Shown here in pieces: positions 21,067-29,300 of a DNA stretch of 62,975 nt; within the stretch, counting starts at the first letter, position 1, and each line of letters starts with the position of its first letter. The DNA is from Chromobacterium aquaticum (lineage in GTDB: Bacteria; Pseudomonadota; Gammaproteobacteria; Burkholderiales; Chromobacteriaceae): NCBI RefSeq assembly GCF_021129195.1, contig NZ_JAJOHW010000092.1, positions 1-62,975 on the forward strand, given 5' to 3'. Below the pieces are notes generated by a model, which was not told the origin of the DNA, did no database searches, and saw only the letters and a list, made by a program, of their open reading frames with translations. A program made the position numbers and the translations under genes.

Positions 21067-21930
21067 TCAGTCAAAGACTACCGTCTTGTTGTTATAGGAC
21101 AGCACGCGGTTGTCCATATGCCAGCGCACGGCGCGCGACAGCACCACTTTTTCCAGGTCGCGGCCTTTCTGGATCAGGTCGTCCACTTCGTCGCGGTGAG
21201 AAATGCGGGTGACTTCCTGCTCGATGATCGGGCCTTCGTCCAGGTCCTCGGTCACATAGTGGCTGGTGGCGCCGATCAGCTTCACCCCGCGCGCAAACGC
21301 GCGATGGTAGGGCTTGGCGCCATCGAAGGCCGGCAGGAAGCTGTGATGGATGTTGATCACCCGGTCCGGATAGCGCTCGACGAAGCCCTGGGACAGGATC
21401 TGCATATAGCGCGCCAGCACGATGAAATCGACGCCGGCCTCTTCCAGCAGACGGAACTGCTCGGCCTCGGCCTCTTCCTTATTGTCCTTGGTGACCTTGA
21501 TCACATGGAAGGGAATGCCGTTGAACTCCACCAAGCGGCGGCAGGTTTCGTGATTGGAAATCACCAGCGGGATCTCGCAGTCCAGCTCGCCGATGCGCCA
21601 GCGGTGCATCAGGTCCACCAGGCAATGCTCGTACTGCGACACGAAGATGGCCATCCGCGGCTTGCGGGTGGACAGCGACACCTTCCAGTTCATCGCGTGC
21701 TCGTCGGCAATCGGCTGGAAGGCGGCGGCGAAGTTCTCCATCGGCAGGGTGAAGCCGTCCACATCCCACTGCACCCGCATCAGGAACAGGTTTTCGCTGG
21801 TGTCCTGATGCTGGTCCGCGTGCATGATGTTGGCGTTGTAGGTCATCAGGAAGTTGGCGATCGCCGCCACCAGGCCCTTTTTGTCCGGCGCGCTGATCAA
21901 CAGCGTGGCCGATTGCTTGTCTTGACTCAT
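21067..21930 (-). CDS. purU: formyltetrahydrofolate deformylase
   Basis: 287 residues. The N-terminal ACT domain (~1-85, LLISAPDKKGLVAAIANFL) precedes a formyltransferase-fold domain with VLARYMQILS, INIHHSFLPAF and GATSHYVTEDLDEGPII, the catalytic Asn/His/Asp set of the family. It hydrolyses 10-formyl-THF to formate and THF, balancing one-carbon pools. folD lies upstream on the same strand, so two folate one-carbon genes are neighbours, although a terminator separates them. Confidence 0.95.
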   Translation of the reverse strand: MSQDKQSATLLISAPDKKGLVAAIANFLMTYNANIMHADQHQDTSENLFLMRVQWDVDGFTLPMENFAAAFQPIADEHAMNWKVSLSTRKPRMAIFVSQYEHCLVDLMHRWRIGELDCEIPLVISNHETCRRLVEFNGIPFHVIKVTKDNKEEAEAEQFRLLEEAGVDFIVLARYMQILSQGFVERYPDRVINIHHSFLPAFDGAKPYHRAFARGVKLIGATSHYVTEDLDEGPIIEQEVTRISHRDEVDDLIQKGRDLEKVVLSRAVRWHMDNRVLSYNNKTVVFD

Positions 21931-22039
21931 GATTGAATTCTGTCGTTACTGCAAACTAAAACTGTCGATTTTACGATAGCCGGGCCGCCAGCGTCTCGCT
22001 TTGTTTGCAAGCGCCTGCCACCAAAATGGCGCGGAGAAA

Positions 22040-22073
22040 CAAAAACGCCACCGCCGCAGTGGCGACGATGGCG
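22040..22073 (-). terminator. folD terminator
   Basis: On the minus strand an interrupted stem (CGCCA...TGGCG with inner CGCC/GGCG pairs) is followed by TTTTTGTTTC, 25 bp after the folD stop. Confidence 0.6.
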
Positions 22074-22097
22074 CTTTCGGCCGAACGGGCAAGCCGT

Positions 22098-22949
22098 TCA
22101 AGCGTGCATATTGGCGGAATCCAAGGTGTTCTGCAGCAGGGTGGCCACCGTCATCGGACCGACGCCGCCCGGCACCGGGGTGATGAAACCGGCGCGCTCG
22201 GCCGCCGTGGCGAATTCCACGTCGCCGCACAGCTTGCCGCTGTCCAGGCGGTTGATGCCCACATCGATCACCACCGCGCCCGGCTTGATCCACTCGCCCT
22301 TGACGAAGTTGGGGATGCCCACCGCCGCCACCACGATATCGGCCGCGGCCACTTCGGCGGCCAGGTCTGCGGTGGCGCTGTGGCACACCGTCACCGTGGC
22401 GCGCGCCAGCAGCATTTCCAGCGCTTGCGGACGGCCGACGATATTGGACGCGCCGACGATCACCGCCTTCTTGCCCTTGGGATCGATGCCGTACTCTTCC
22501 AGCAGCGTCATCACACCGCGCGGCGTGCACGGCCGCAGCAGCGGCATCTTGATCGCCAGCCGGCCCATATTATAGGGATGGAAGCCGTCGACATCCTTTT
22601 TCGGGTCGATGCGCTCGATCACCGCTTGCGGATCGATCTGCTTGGGCAGCGGCAATTGCACCAGGATGCCGTCCACCTCCGCGTCCGCGTTCAAGCGGTC
22701 GATGATGTCCAGCAGCTCCTGTTGGCTGGTGCCGGCCGGCAGGTCATAGGCCAGCGAACGGATGCCGGCTTTCTCGCAGGAGCGCTTCTTGCTGCCCACG
22801 TAGACCGCGGATGCCGGGTCCTCGCCCACCAGGATCACCGCCAGCGCCGGGGCGCGCTTGCCCGCTGCCACGCGCGCCTGCACGCCCTCGCCCACCTTGG
22901 CGATCAGTTTTTCCGCTACCGCTTTACCGTCAATCCGTTGTGCTGCCAT
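22098..22949 (-). CDS. folD: bifunctional methylene-THF dehydrogenase / methenyl-THF cyclohydrolase
   Basis: 283 residues, standard length. Seen: [27 protein letters not shown] with the catalytic lysine, [26 protein letters not shown], the NADP Rossmann motif [12 protein letters not shown], and the C-terminal [19 protein letters not shown]. It interconverts 5,10-methylene-THF and 10-formyl-THF. The start at 22949 ([12 protein letters not shown]) matches homologues; a longer frame to 23033 has no family support. Confidence 0.96.
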   Translation of the reverse strand: MAAQRIDGKAVAEKLIAKVGEGVQARVAAGKRAPALAVILVGEDPASAVYVGSKKRSCEKAGIRSLAYDLPAGTSQQELLDIIDRLNADAEVDGILVQLPLPKQIDPQAVIERIDPKKDVDGFHPYNMGRLAIKMPLLRPCTPRGVMTLLEEYGIDPKGKKAVIVGASNIVGRPQALEMLLARATVTVCHSATADLAAEVAAADIVVAAVGIPNFVKGEWIKPGAVVIDVGINRLDSGKLCGDVEFATAAERAGFITPVPGGVGPMTVATLLQNTLDSANMHA

Positions 22950-23134
22950 GGGCCGATTCCATAAAAGAAGCTGAAAAAGAAGGCGCATATTCTCGCATTT
23001 TTCCGCCGCCTCCGAAATGGCGCTGCGCAACAAAACTTACTTAACATCAAGATAAATAAAGAAAACCGCCATCCAGCCTTCCACTTTCCCGATATTGCGC
23101 CTCTCAGCGACCGCAATTTAATTGCAAACGGGTG

Positions 23135-23163
23135 TTGACAGCCTAAATCGCCATCCGTATAGT
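23135..23163 (+). promoter_or_regulatory. tRNA operon promoter
   Basis: A perfect TTGACA (23135-23140), a 17-bp spacer and TATAGT (23158-23163), 15 bp before the first tRNA. Confidence 0.88.
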
Positions 23164-23178
23164 TGCGTTCTCTGTCGT

Positions 23179-23255
23179 CGGGGCGTAGCGCAGCCTGGTA
23201 GCGCACCTGATTTGGGATCAGGGGGTCGCGAGTTCGAATCCCGCCGCCCCGACCA
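23179..23255 (+). tRNA. tRNA-Pro (anticodon TGG)
   Basis: 77 bases folding as a complete cloverleaf with acceptor CGGGGCG/CGCCCCG, anticodon loop TTTGGGA (TGG at 23213-23215), T-loop GTTCGAATC and encoded CCA. It is the first gene of a four-tRNA operon. Confidence 0.97.
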
Positions 23256-23278
23256 GCAGTAAGACGGAGCCCGACCGA

Positions 23279-23355
23279 GCGCCCGTAGCTCAACCGGATA
23301 GAGCACCGGCCTTCTAAGCCGGGGGTTACAGGTTCGAGTCCTGTCGGGCGCGCCA
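23279..23355 (+). tRNA. tRNA-Arg (anticodon TCT)
   Basis: 77 bases with acceptor GCGCCCG/CGGGCGC, anticodon loop CTTCTAA (TCT at 23313-23315), T-loop GTTCGAGTC and encoded CCA. It decodes AGA/AGG. Confidence 0.97.
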
Positions 23356-23391
23356 AGATTTTTGTAGTACAATGCAGTCGTTGTTTCAGTG

Positions 23392-23467
23392 GTGGATGTA
23401 GCTCAGTTGGTAGAGTCCAGGATTGTGATTCCTGTTGTCGTGGGTTCGAGCCCCATCATCCACCCCA
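23392..23467 (+). tRNA. tRNA-His (anticodon GTG), copy 1
   Basis: 76 bases with acceptor GTGGATG/CATCCAC, anticodon loop TTGTGAT (GTG), discriminator C and encoded CCA. The base before position 1 is G (23391), as expected for the G-1 of tRNA-His. Confidence 0.97.
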
Positions 23468-23514
23468 CCCTATTCAAGTTACCGCCCTAGGGCGTTGACT
23501 CACCGCTTTCTGCG

Positions 23515-23590
23515 GTGGATGTAGCTCAGTTGGTAGAGTCCAGGATTGTGATTCCTGTTGTCGTGGGTTCGAGCCCCATCATCCACCCCA
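23515..23590 (+). tRNA. tRNA-His (anticodon GTG), copy 2
   Basis: Identical in all 76 bases to the copy at 23392-23467, again with G at -1 (23514). It ends the tRNA operon and is followed by a terminator. Confidence 0.97.
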
Positions 23591-23596
23591 AGCCTT

Positions 23597-23625
23597 AAAA
23601 ACCCGGCCTAAACGCCGGGTTTTTT
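23597..23625 (+). terminator. tRNA operon terminator
   Basis: AAAAACCCGGC, a 6-base loop and GCCGGGTTTTTT, directly after the second tRNA-His. Confidence 0.93.
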
Positions 23626-23658
23626 CATTTTGGCGACCCCTAAGGTCAGTTTTGGGCC

Positions 23659-23698
23659 TTGTCTGACAGTTCAAGCTCCGTATAATCGAATACATTCG
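23659..23698 (+). promoter_or_regulatory. promoter and candidate operator of the GntR/FCD regulator
   Basis: TTGTCT (23659-23664), a 16-bp spacer and a consensus TATAAT (23681-23686). CGAAT-AC-ATTCG (23687-23698), a perfect inverted repeat, directly follows the -10, at the transcription start. Autorepression at this site is a plausible inference. Confidence 0.6.
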
Positions 23699-23735
23699 CA
23701 TGACACCGCTTGACTGACCTAAGACACCCACCACC

Positions 23736-24419
23736 ATGACCACCTTGCAGCCAATCAAGCGCCAGACGCTCACCAGTGCCGTAACCGAATCCCTGCGCCA
23801 GCGCATTCTCTCCGGAGAATTCGCCGATGGCCAACAGCTGCGCCAAGAAGCGCTGTCCAATGAATACGGCGTCAGCCGGGTGCCGGTGCGCGAAGCGCTG
23901 CGCCAGCTCGAAGCCGAAGGCCTGATCCAGATCATCGACCACAAAGGCGCGCTGGTGTCCAAGCTGTCGCTGGAAGACGTGCTCGAACTGCTGGAAATCC
24001 GCGCGATGCTGGAAGGTTCGGTGCTCAAAGCCGCCATCCCCTGTCACACCAGGGCCGATCACGATCTGGCCCAGCAAACCCTGCGCGAATTCGAACAAGC
24101 GCTGCGCAACAACGATGTGCGCCACTGGGGCGAATTGAACTCCCGCTTCCACCTGGCGCTATACCGCGCCGCCAAGCGGCCCAACACGCTGGCGCTGATC
24201 GAGCAACTGCACAACAAGACCGACCGCTACACCCGGATGCAGATCCTGTTCACCCGCACCATGGAACGGGCGCACGAAGAGCACAGCCAGTTGCTGGAGC
24301 TGTCGCGCCAGGGCAAGGCCGACGAGGCGGCGGAATTCATCCGCTTCCATATCCTGTCCGCCGGCCACGCGCTGGAAGACTATCTGCGCGGACAGAGCCA
24401 GCAAGCCGCCCTGAGTTGA
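23736..24419 (+). CDS. GntR-family transcriptional regulator, FCD domain
   Basis: 227 residues. The N-terminal winged helix (~10-75) has SLRQRILSGEFADGQQLRQEALSNEYGVSRVPVREALRQLEAEGLI, the GntR signature. The C-terminal FCD domain has EIRAMLEGSVLKAA, the metal or ligand residues in NSRFHLALYRAA, and a closing EEHSQLLELSRQGKADEAAEFIRFHI. Effectors of this class are usually organic acids. The two downstream pirin genes are its nearest neighbours on the same strand, but regulation of them is unproven. Confidence 0.9.
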   Translation: MTTLQPIKRQTLTSAVTESLRQRILSGEFADGQQLRQEALSNEYGVSRVPVREALRQLEAEGLIQIIDHKGALVSKLSLEDVLELLEIRAMLEGSVLKAAIPCHTRADHDLAQQTLREFEQALRNNDVRHWGELNSRFHLALYRAAKRPNTLALIEQLHNKTDRYTRMQILFTRTMERAHEEHSQLLELSRQGKADEAAEFIRFHILSAGHALEDYLRGQSQQAALS

Positions 24420-24426
24420 GACCGCC

Positions 24427-24456
24427 GCGCGTTCAGATTTTTTGAATCTGACGCGC
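24427..24456. terminator. palindrome after the GntR gene
   Basis: GCGCGT(T)CAGATT and AATCTGACGCGC pair with one bulged T around a short loop. No long T-run follows. It may end the GntR transcript or serve as an operator before the pirin gene. Confidence 0.5.
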
Positions 24457-24543
24457 AGTTCTTTGCGCTATCAAGCGCGGCGACGGCGCGCAATAATCCG
24501 GCCATGTAAACCGCCGGACGCCAGTCCGGCCCCACCGGGAGAC

Positions 24544-25398
24544 ATGGTCATGCAACACCCATTCATCAGCCGGGAAGCGGAACGCCTGGTCAACGGCCAG
24601 GCGGTGTCGGACGGCGCCGGCGTACGCCTGCTGCGCGTGCTCGGCTCCGATCTGCAAAGACGGCTGGACCCTTTCCTGATGCTGGACGAATTCCGTTCCG
24701 ACAATCCCGACGACTATATCGCCGGCTTTCCCAGCCATCCGCACCGCGGCTTCGAAACCGTCACCTATATGCTGGCCGGCCGCATGCGCCACCGCGACAA
24801 TAGCGGCAACGAAGGTCTGCTCGGCCCCGGCGGCGTGCAATGGATGACCGCCGGCCGCGGCATCGTCCATTCCGAGCTGCCGGAGCAGGAGGATGGGCTG
24901 ATGCACGGCTTCCAACTGTGGCTGAACCTGCCGGCGGAGCGCAAGCTGCGCGCGCCGTGGTATCGCGACATCCCCGCCGCCGAGATTCCGTCTGCGCCAG
25001 CCCAAGGCGAGGCCCGCCTGATCGCCGGCCAGTGGCGCGGCCAGGCCGGCGCGGTGGAACGCGAAGCTACCGAACCGCTCTACCTGGACCTGCATCTGGA
25101 CGCCGGCAGCGAAGAGACGCTGGAAATCCCGGCCGGCCATAATGCCTTCCTCTATGTTTACCAGGGCGAGATCGCCGTCGGCGCGCAACAGCGCGGCGTC
25201 AAGGAGAGACAGATGGCGGTGCTGGACAACCGCGCCGACAGCGACGGCGTCAGTCTCCGCGCTTCCGCCGACAGCCGCTTGCTGCTGATTGCCGGCAAGC
25301 CCCTGGGCGAACCCATCGCGCAATGGGGCCCGTTTGTGATGAATACGCGCGAACAAGTGGAAGAAGCCATCAGCGATTTCCGCGACGGACGCTTCTGA
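24544..25398 (+). CDS. pirin family protein (copy 1)
   Basis: 284-residue bicupin. The metal-binding signature is HPHRGFETVTYMLAG, with later RHRDNSGN and GIVHSE supplying further histidine and glutamate ligands. The second cupin starts about residue 170. Pirins include quercetinase-like dioxygenases and redox-linked regulators; the substrate is unknown. GGGAG precedes the start at 24544; ATG 24550 is an alternative. A second pirin follows 26 bp later. Confidence 0.88.
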   Translation: MVMQHPFISREAERLVNGQAVSDGAGVRLLRVLGSDLQRRLDPFLMLDEFRSDNPDDYIAGFPSHPHRGFETVTYMLAGRMRHRDNSGNEGLLGPGGVQWMTAGRGIVHSELPEQEDGLMHGFQLWLNLPAERKLRAPWYRDIPAAEIPSAPAQGEARLIAGQWRGQAGAVEREATEPLYLDLHLDAGSEETLEIPAGHNAFLYVYQGEIAVGAQQRGVKERQMAVLDNRADSDGVSLRASADSRLLLIAGKPLGEPIAQWGPFVMNTREQVEEAISDFRDGRF

Positions 25399-25424
25399 CC
25401 CGCATGCCATTGCCTGGAGGCATT

Positions 25425-26285
25425 ATGCCGCTACTCACCCAAACCATCGCCAGCCTGGACCGCGACATCGGCTTTCCGGTGCGCCGGCTGCTGCCCACCC
25501 GCCAGGCGCGCCGCGTCGGCCCCTTCGTGTTTCTCGATCACATGGGCCCGGCCCATTTCGCCGCCGAAGGCAGCGCCGGCGATGTGCGGCCGCATCCGCA
25601 CATCGGCCTGGCCACCGTCACCTATCTGTTCTCCGGCGCGATGATGCATCGCGACAGCCTGGGCACGGTGCAGCGCATCGCGCCCGGCGCGGTCAATCTG
25701 ATGACCGCCGGCAGCGGCATCACCCACTCCGAGCGGGTGCCGGCCGACATCCGCCAGCAAGGCGTGGCGGTGGAAGGCATGCAGTTGTGGCTAGCGCTGC
25801 CGGATGAACTGGAGGAATGCGAGCCGGCCTTCGCCCATTACCCGGCCGAGGACTTGCCGCGCTGGAACCAGGACGGGGTGGAACTGAACCTGCTGATCGG
25901 CGAAGGCTGGGGCCATCGCTCGCCGGTCGCCTATCCGCTGCCGGTGTTCTACGCCAGCGCCGCCATGCCGGCCGGCGCGCGCTTGGCGCTGCCGCAAGGC
26001 GTGGATGAACTGGCCGCCTATGTCGCCGCCGGCGAACTGGACGTGGACGGCGCCACGCTGAACGTCAACGAATTGGGCCTGCTGCAAACCGGTCAGGGCG
26101 GCGAACTGATCGCGCGGCGCGACAGCCGGGTGATGCTGCTGGGCGGCACGCCGCCGGCCAGCCCGCGCTATCTGGACTGGAATTTCGTGTCCAGCCGCCG
26201 CGAGCGGCTGGCCCAGGCGCGCGCGGACTGGATCGCCCAGCGTTTCCCGATGGTGCCGGGCGAGACCGAGTTCATTCCCCTGTAA
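25425..26285 (+). CDS. pirin family protein (copy 2)
   Basis: 286-residue bicupin, paralogous in fold but clearly diverged from the preceding pirin. Seen: GPFVFLDHMGPAHF, the metal-ligand stretch RPHPHIGLATVTYLFSG, MHRDSLGT and SGITHSERVP. TGGAGG at 25415-25420 decides the ATG at 25425. The C-terminal segment (SRRERLAQARADWIAQRFPMVPGE) is the conserved tail of the YhhW/pirin group. Likely co-transcribed with copy 1, and ends at a strong terminator. Confidence 0.9.
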   Translation: MPLLTQTIASLDRDIGFPVRRLLPTRQARRVGPFVFLDHMGPAHFAAEGSAGDVRPHPHIGLATVTYLFSGAMMHRDSLGTVQRIAPGAVNLMTAGSGITHSERVPADIRQQGVAVEGMQLWLALPDELEECEPAFAHYPAEDLPRWNQDGVELNLLIGEGWGHRSPVAYPLPVFYASAAMPAGARLALPQGVDELAAYVAAGELDVDGATLNVNELGLLQTGQGGELIARRDSRVMLLGGTPPASPRYLDWNFVSSRRERLAQARADWIAQRFPMVPGETEFIPL

Positions 26286-26303
26286 TAGCAGCCACTCCAA
26301 AAC

Positions 26304-26335
26304 AAAACCCCCGCCAGTTGCCCGACGGGGGTTTT
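26304..26335. terminator. bidirectional terminator between pirin 2 and tpsA
   Basis: AAAACCCCCG (26304-26313) pairs with CGGGGGTTTT (26326-26335). A/T runs on both sides serve the plus-strand pirin operon and the minus-strand tps operon. Confidence 0.85.
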
Positions 26336-26353
26336 CGCTTTTGACCAAGCGTC

Positions 26354-29300
26354 TTACTTGCCCTGGATGCCGCCCTTCACCACGGTCGGCGTATTCTCAT
26401 GCTCGGCGCGGATCAGCGGCGCCTTGCCGGAAGTCACATCGCTGACCGCCTGCTTCAGGATGCCGGACGGGGTGCTGTTCAGCTTGACCCCGCCGCCGCC
26501 GTTGTAGCGCTCGGTGGCGATGTCGGCGGCTTCCACCTTGGAATCGCCCAAGTCCACCTTGCCGTTGGCGGACGACACGGTCGCGCCGGTCAGCTGGGTC
26601 TTGCCGCCCACTTGCAGCGTCACGCCGTCGGCGCCGGCGATGCCGGTGACCGTGCCCACCGAATTGTCGCGCTTGACGCTAACGTCCACGTCGGCCTTCA
26701 GCTCGGTGCCCTTGTCCTGGGCGTTCAGCAGCTTGTCCTTCAACGTGTTGCCGCCTTTGCGCGCCAGGGTGTCCAGCGTGCCGGACTTGGCCGGGCCGGA
26801 AGTCGGCTGCTCGGGCAGGGTGACGGTTTCACTGTTGGCGTTGAAGCTCACCGCATTGGTGGTGTCTTCCTTCAGACCCTTGTTGAAGGCGAAGCTGTCG
26901 TACTTCTCCTTCACCTTGTCGGACGCGGCGTTGACCAGTTCGGTGCCCTTCTCCTTCACCTTGTCCTTCAGCGGGCCGGCCTTGTCGGCGACCTGATCGA
27001 CCAGGCCATCCTCCTTGCCGTTGGAGCTGTTGACGCCCAGCGCCACGTCCACCTTCACGCTATTGTCGCGATCCTGACGGCTCTCCAGCGCCAGCTTGCC
27101 GCCCACCTGGCCAGTGACAGTCTTGCCGCTGACGTTGGCGCCGGCCAGGGTGGCGTTGCCCTCGGCGTTCAGTTCCACTTGCTGCTTGGCGGTCACGCTG
27201 GCGTTGGCGTTGCTCAGCTTGTCCTGCTGATCCACCTTCACCTCCAGGCCAGCCTTGATGTCATGCACGTTCTTGGTGCTGTCAGGCTTGATCTGGCCGT
27301 TTTCCTTGTCGCTGCTGGCCTTGTTGCCGCCGCCGATATTGCCGGCCACGCTCCAGTTGTTGCGTTGGCTGCTGGACTGCGCCGACTCCAGGCGGATATC
27401 GCCCTGGCTGTCCAGCTTGGCGCTGTCGCCCTGCACCTGGGTGCCGCTCAGGCGGATGCCGCCGCTGCCGGACTCGATGCTGGCTTTGCCGCCGCTGACC
27501 ACGCTGCCGCCGGCCTGGCTGCGGCTGGACTCGTCGGTGCTGGCGTAATTGCCGCCGGCGCCCACATTAAAGCCCTTGCTCGCCTTGTCCTGGCCATTGC
27601 TCTGGCTGCCGCCGGCCTTGAGATCGAAGCCCCACTGGCTGCCGGACTTGTCGGCGCTGGATTCGGCGGCCTTGAACTCCACCTTGTCGCCCTGCAAGGT
27701 CACATCGCCGCGGCTGGCGATCTTGTCGCCCTGCAGACCCAGCTTGCCGCCGGCCGTCAAGCTCACGCCGGCGTCGGCGTCCACGCCGCCGGTCACCGCG
27801 CTGCTGGACTTGGCTTGCTGCTTGTCCACGTTCACCGCCACCCCACCGCTGCCGCCGACATTCTTGCCGCCGCTCTCGATCGGGCTGGTGGTGATGGCCA
27901 GATTGGCCTTGCCGCCCACGGTGCGCTGCTCGCTGCTGCTGGTGTTATTGGCCTGGCTGAAGCTCAGGTCGCCGCCGGCGTTGACGCTGGCCGCGCCCTT
28001 GCCGCCGGAGATGGCCACGCCCTGGTAAGCGGCGTTGTTGTCCACGTCCACCTTGACGCCGTTGCCGGCGCGGATGCCACCGGTGACCGCGGTGGAGCTG
28101 GACGAAGCGCTGGTCACCGTGCTGCCGCTGCCGGCCGCCTTGACGTTCACGTCCTCGCCGGTGGTGGTGTAGACGCGCACGCCGACATCGGCCTCGGTCT
28201 TGCTGCCGCTCTGGCTCTGGGTATTGGCCGCGGCGCTGAACTGGTGGCTGTCAGCCTTGATCTCCACCGTGTTGCCGGCCTGGTACTGGGTGCCTTGATC
28301 GCTGAGCCCGGCCTTGGCATCCACCTTGATATTGCCGCCGTTCAGGCTGCTGGCCTGCGCGGTGCTGGACTGGCGGGTTTCCGAGCCGACGCCGGCCTTG
28401 ACGCCGACATCCACGCCCAGATTGGCTGCGCCCAGATCGCCGGCGGCGCCGGCCGCGCCGATCACATCGCCCTTGACCACTTTTTCACCGGCCGCCACCA
28501 GCGGACGGGTCACGCCGCTGTAATCGGCGTTGACGCCCACTTCCACGCCCCAATGACTGCTGTCGGTGGTGGTTTTCTGGGTGCTGTTGGCCGCCTGGTT
28601 GTCGATGCGGCCGCCAGCCAGCTTGATGTCGCCATCCGCCTTGACCTGGGTGCCCTGGTTGCGGATGTCGCCTTCGCCATTGCCGGCGACGATGCTGACC
28701 CCGCCCTTGGAGTTGATCGCGCTGACCTGGGCGGTGCTGCTGTCGGACTGGCTGCGGCTGTTCTTCTGGTCCACGCCCAGCGCCACGCCGGTCTTGTCCA
28801 GGCCGGCGTCGATATAGATGCCGCCGCCGGTGACGCTGCTGCTCTTGCTTTCCTTCACCGTGTCCTGCGCCGCGTTCAGGCTGACGTTCTGGCCGCTGAG
28901 GGCCGCGCCGCCGGCACCGGCGTTCAGCTTGGAGCCGGTCACGGTCAGATCGCCCTGGGCATTGAGCGCCACCTTGTCGCCGGACAGCGTCGCCGCCTGG
29001 TTCTGGGTCGCGTCGCGGTCCACGCTGCTGCTGCTGTGCTCGATGCGCACGCCGCCGCGGTACTGTTTATCGCCGGTGATTTCGCCGACGCCGCGCAGCG
29101 CCAGCTCGGTGTCCTTGCTCTTCACCGTGTCGCGGGTCTGCGACGCCGCTACCTTGATGTCGCCGTTGGCGGCCACGTTCAATTCGCCGCCGGCGCGCAC
29201 CTGGCTGCCGCTGATCGCCACGTCCTTGGCGGACTGGATGGTCAAATTGGTGTCGGACTTCAGCTCGGCGTTGACCGCCTGCTGCTGGCTGGCATTGCCC

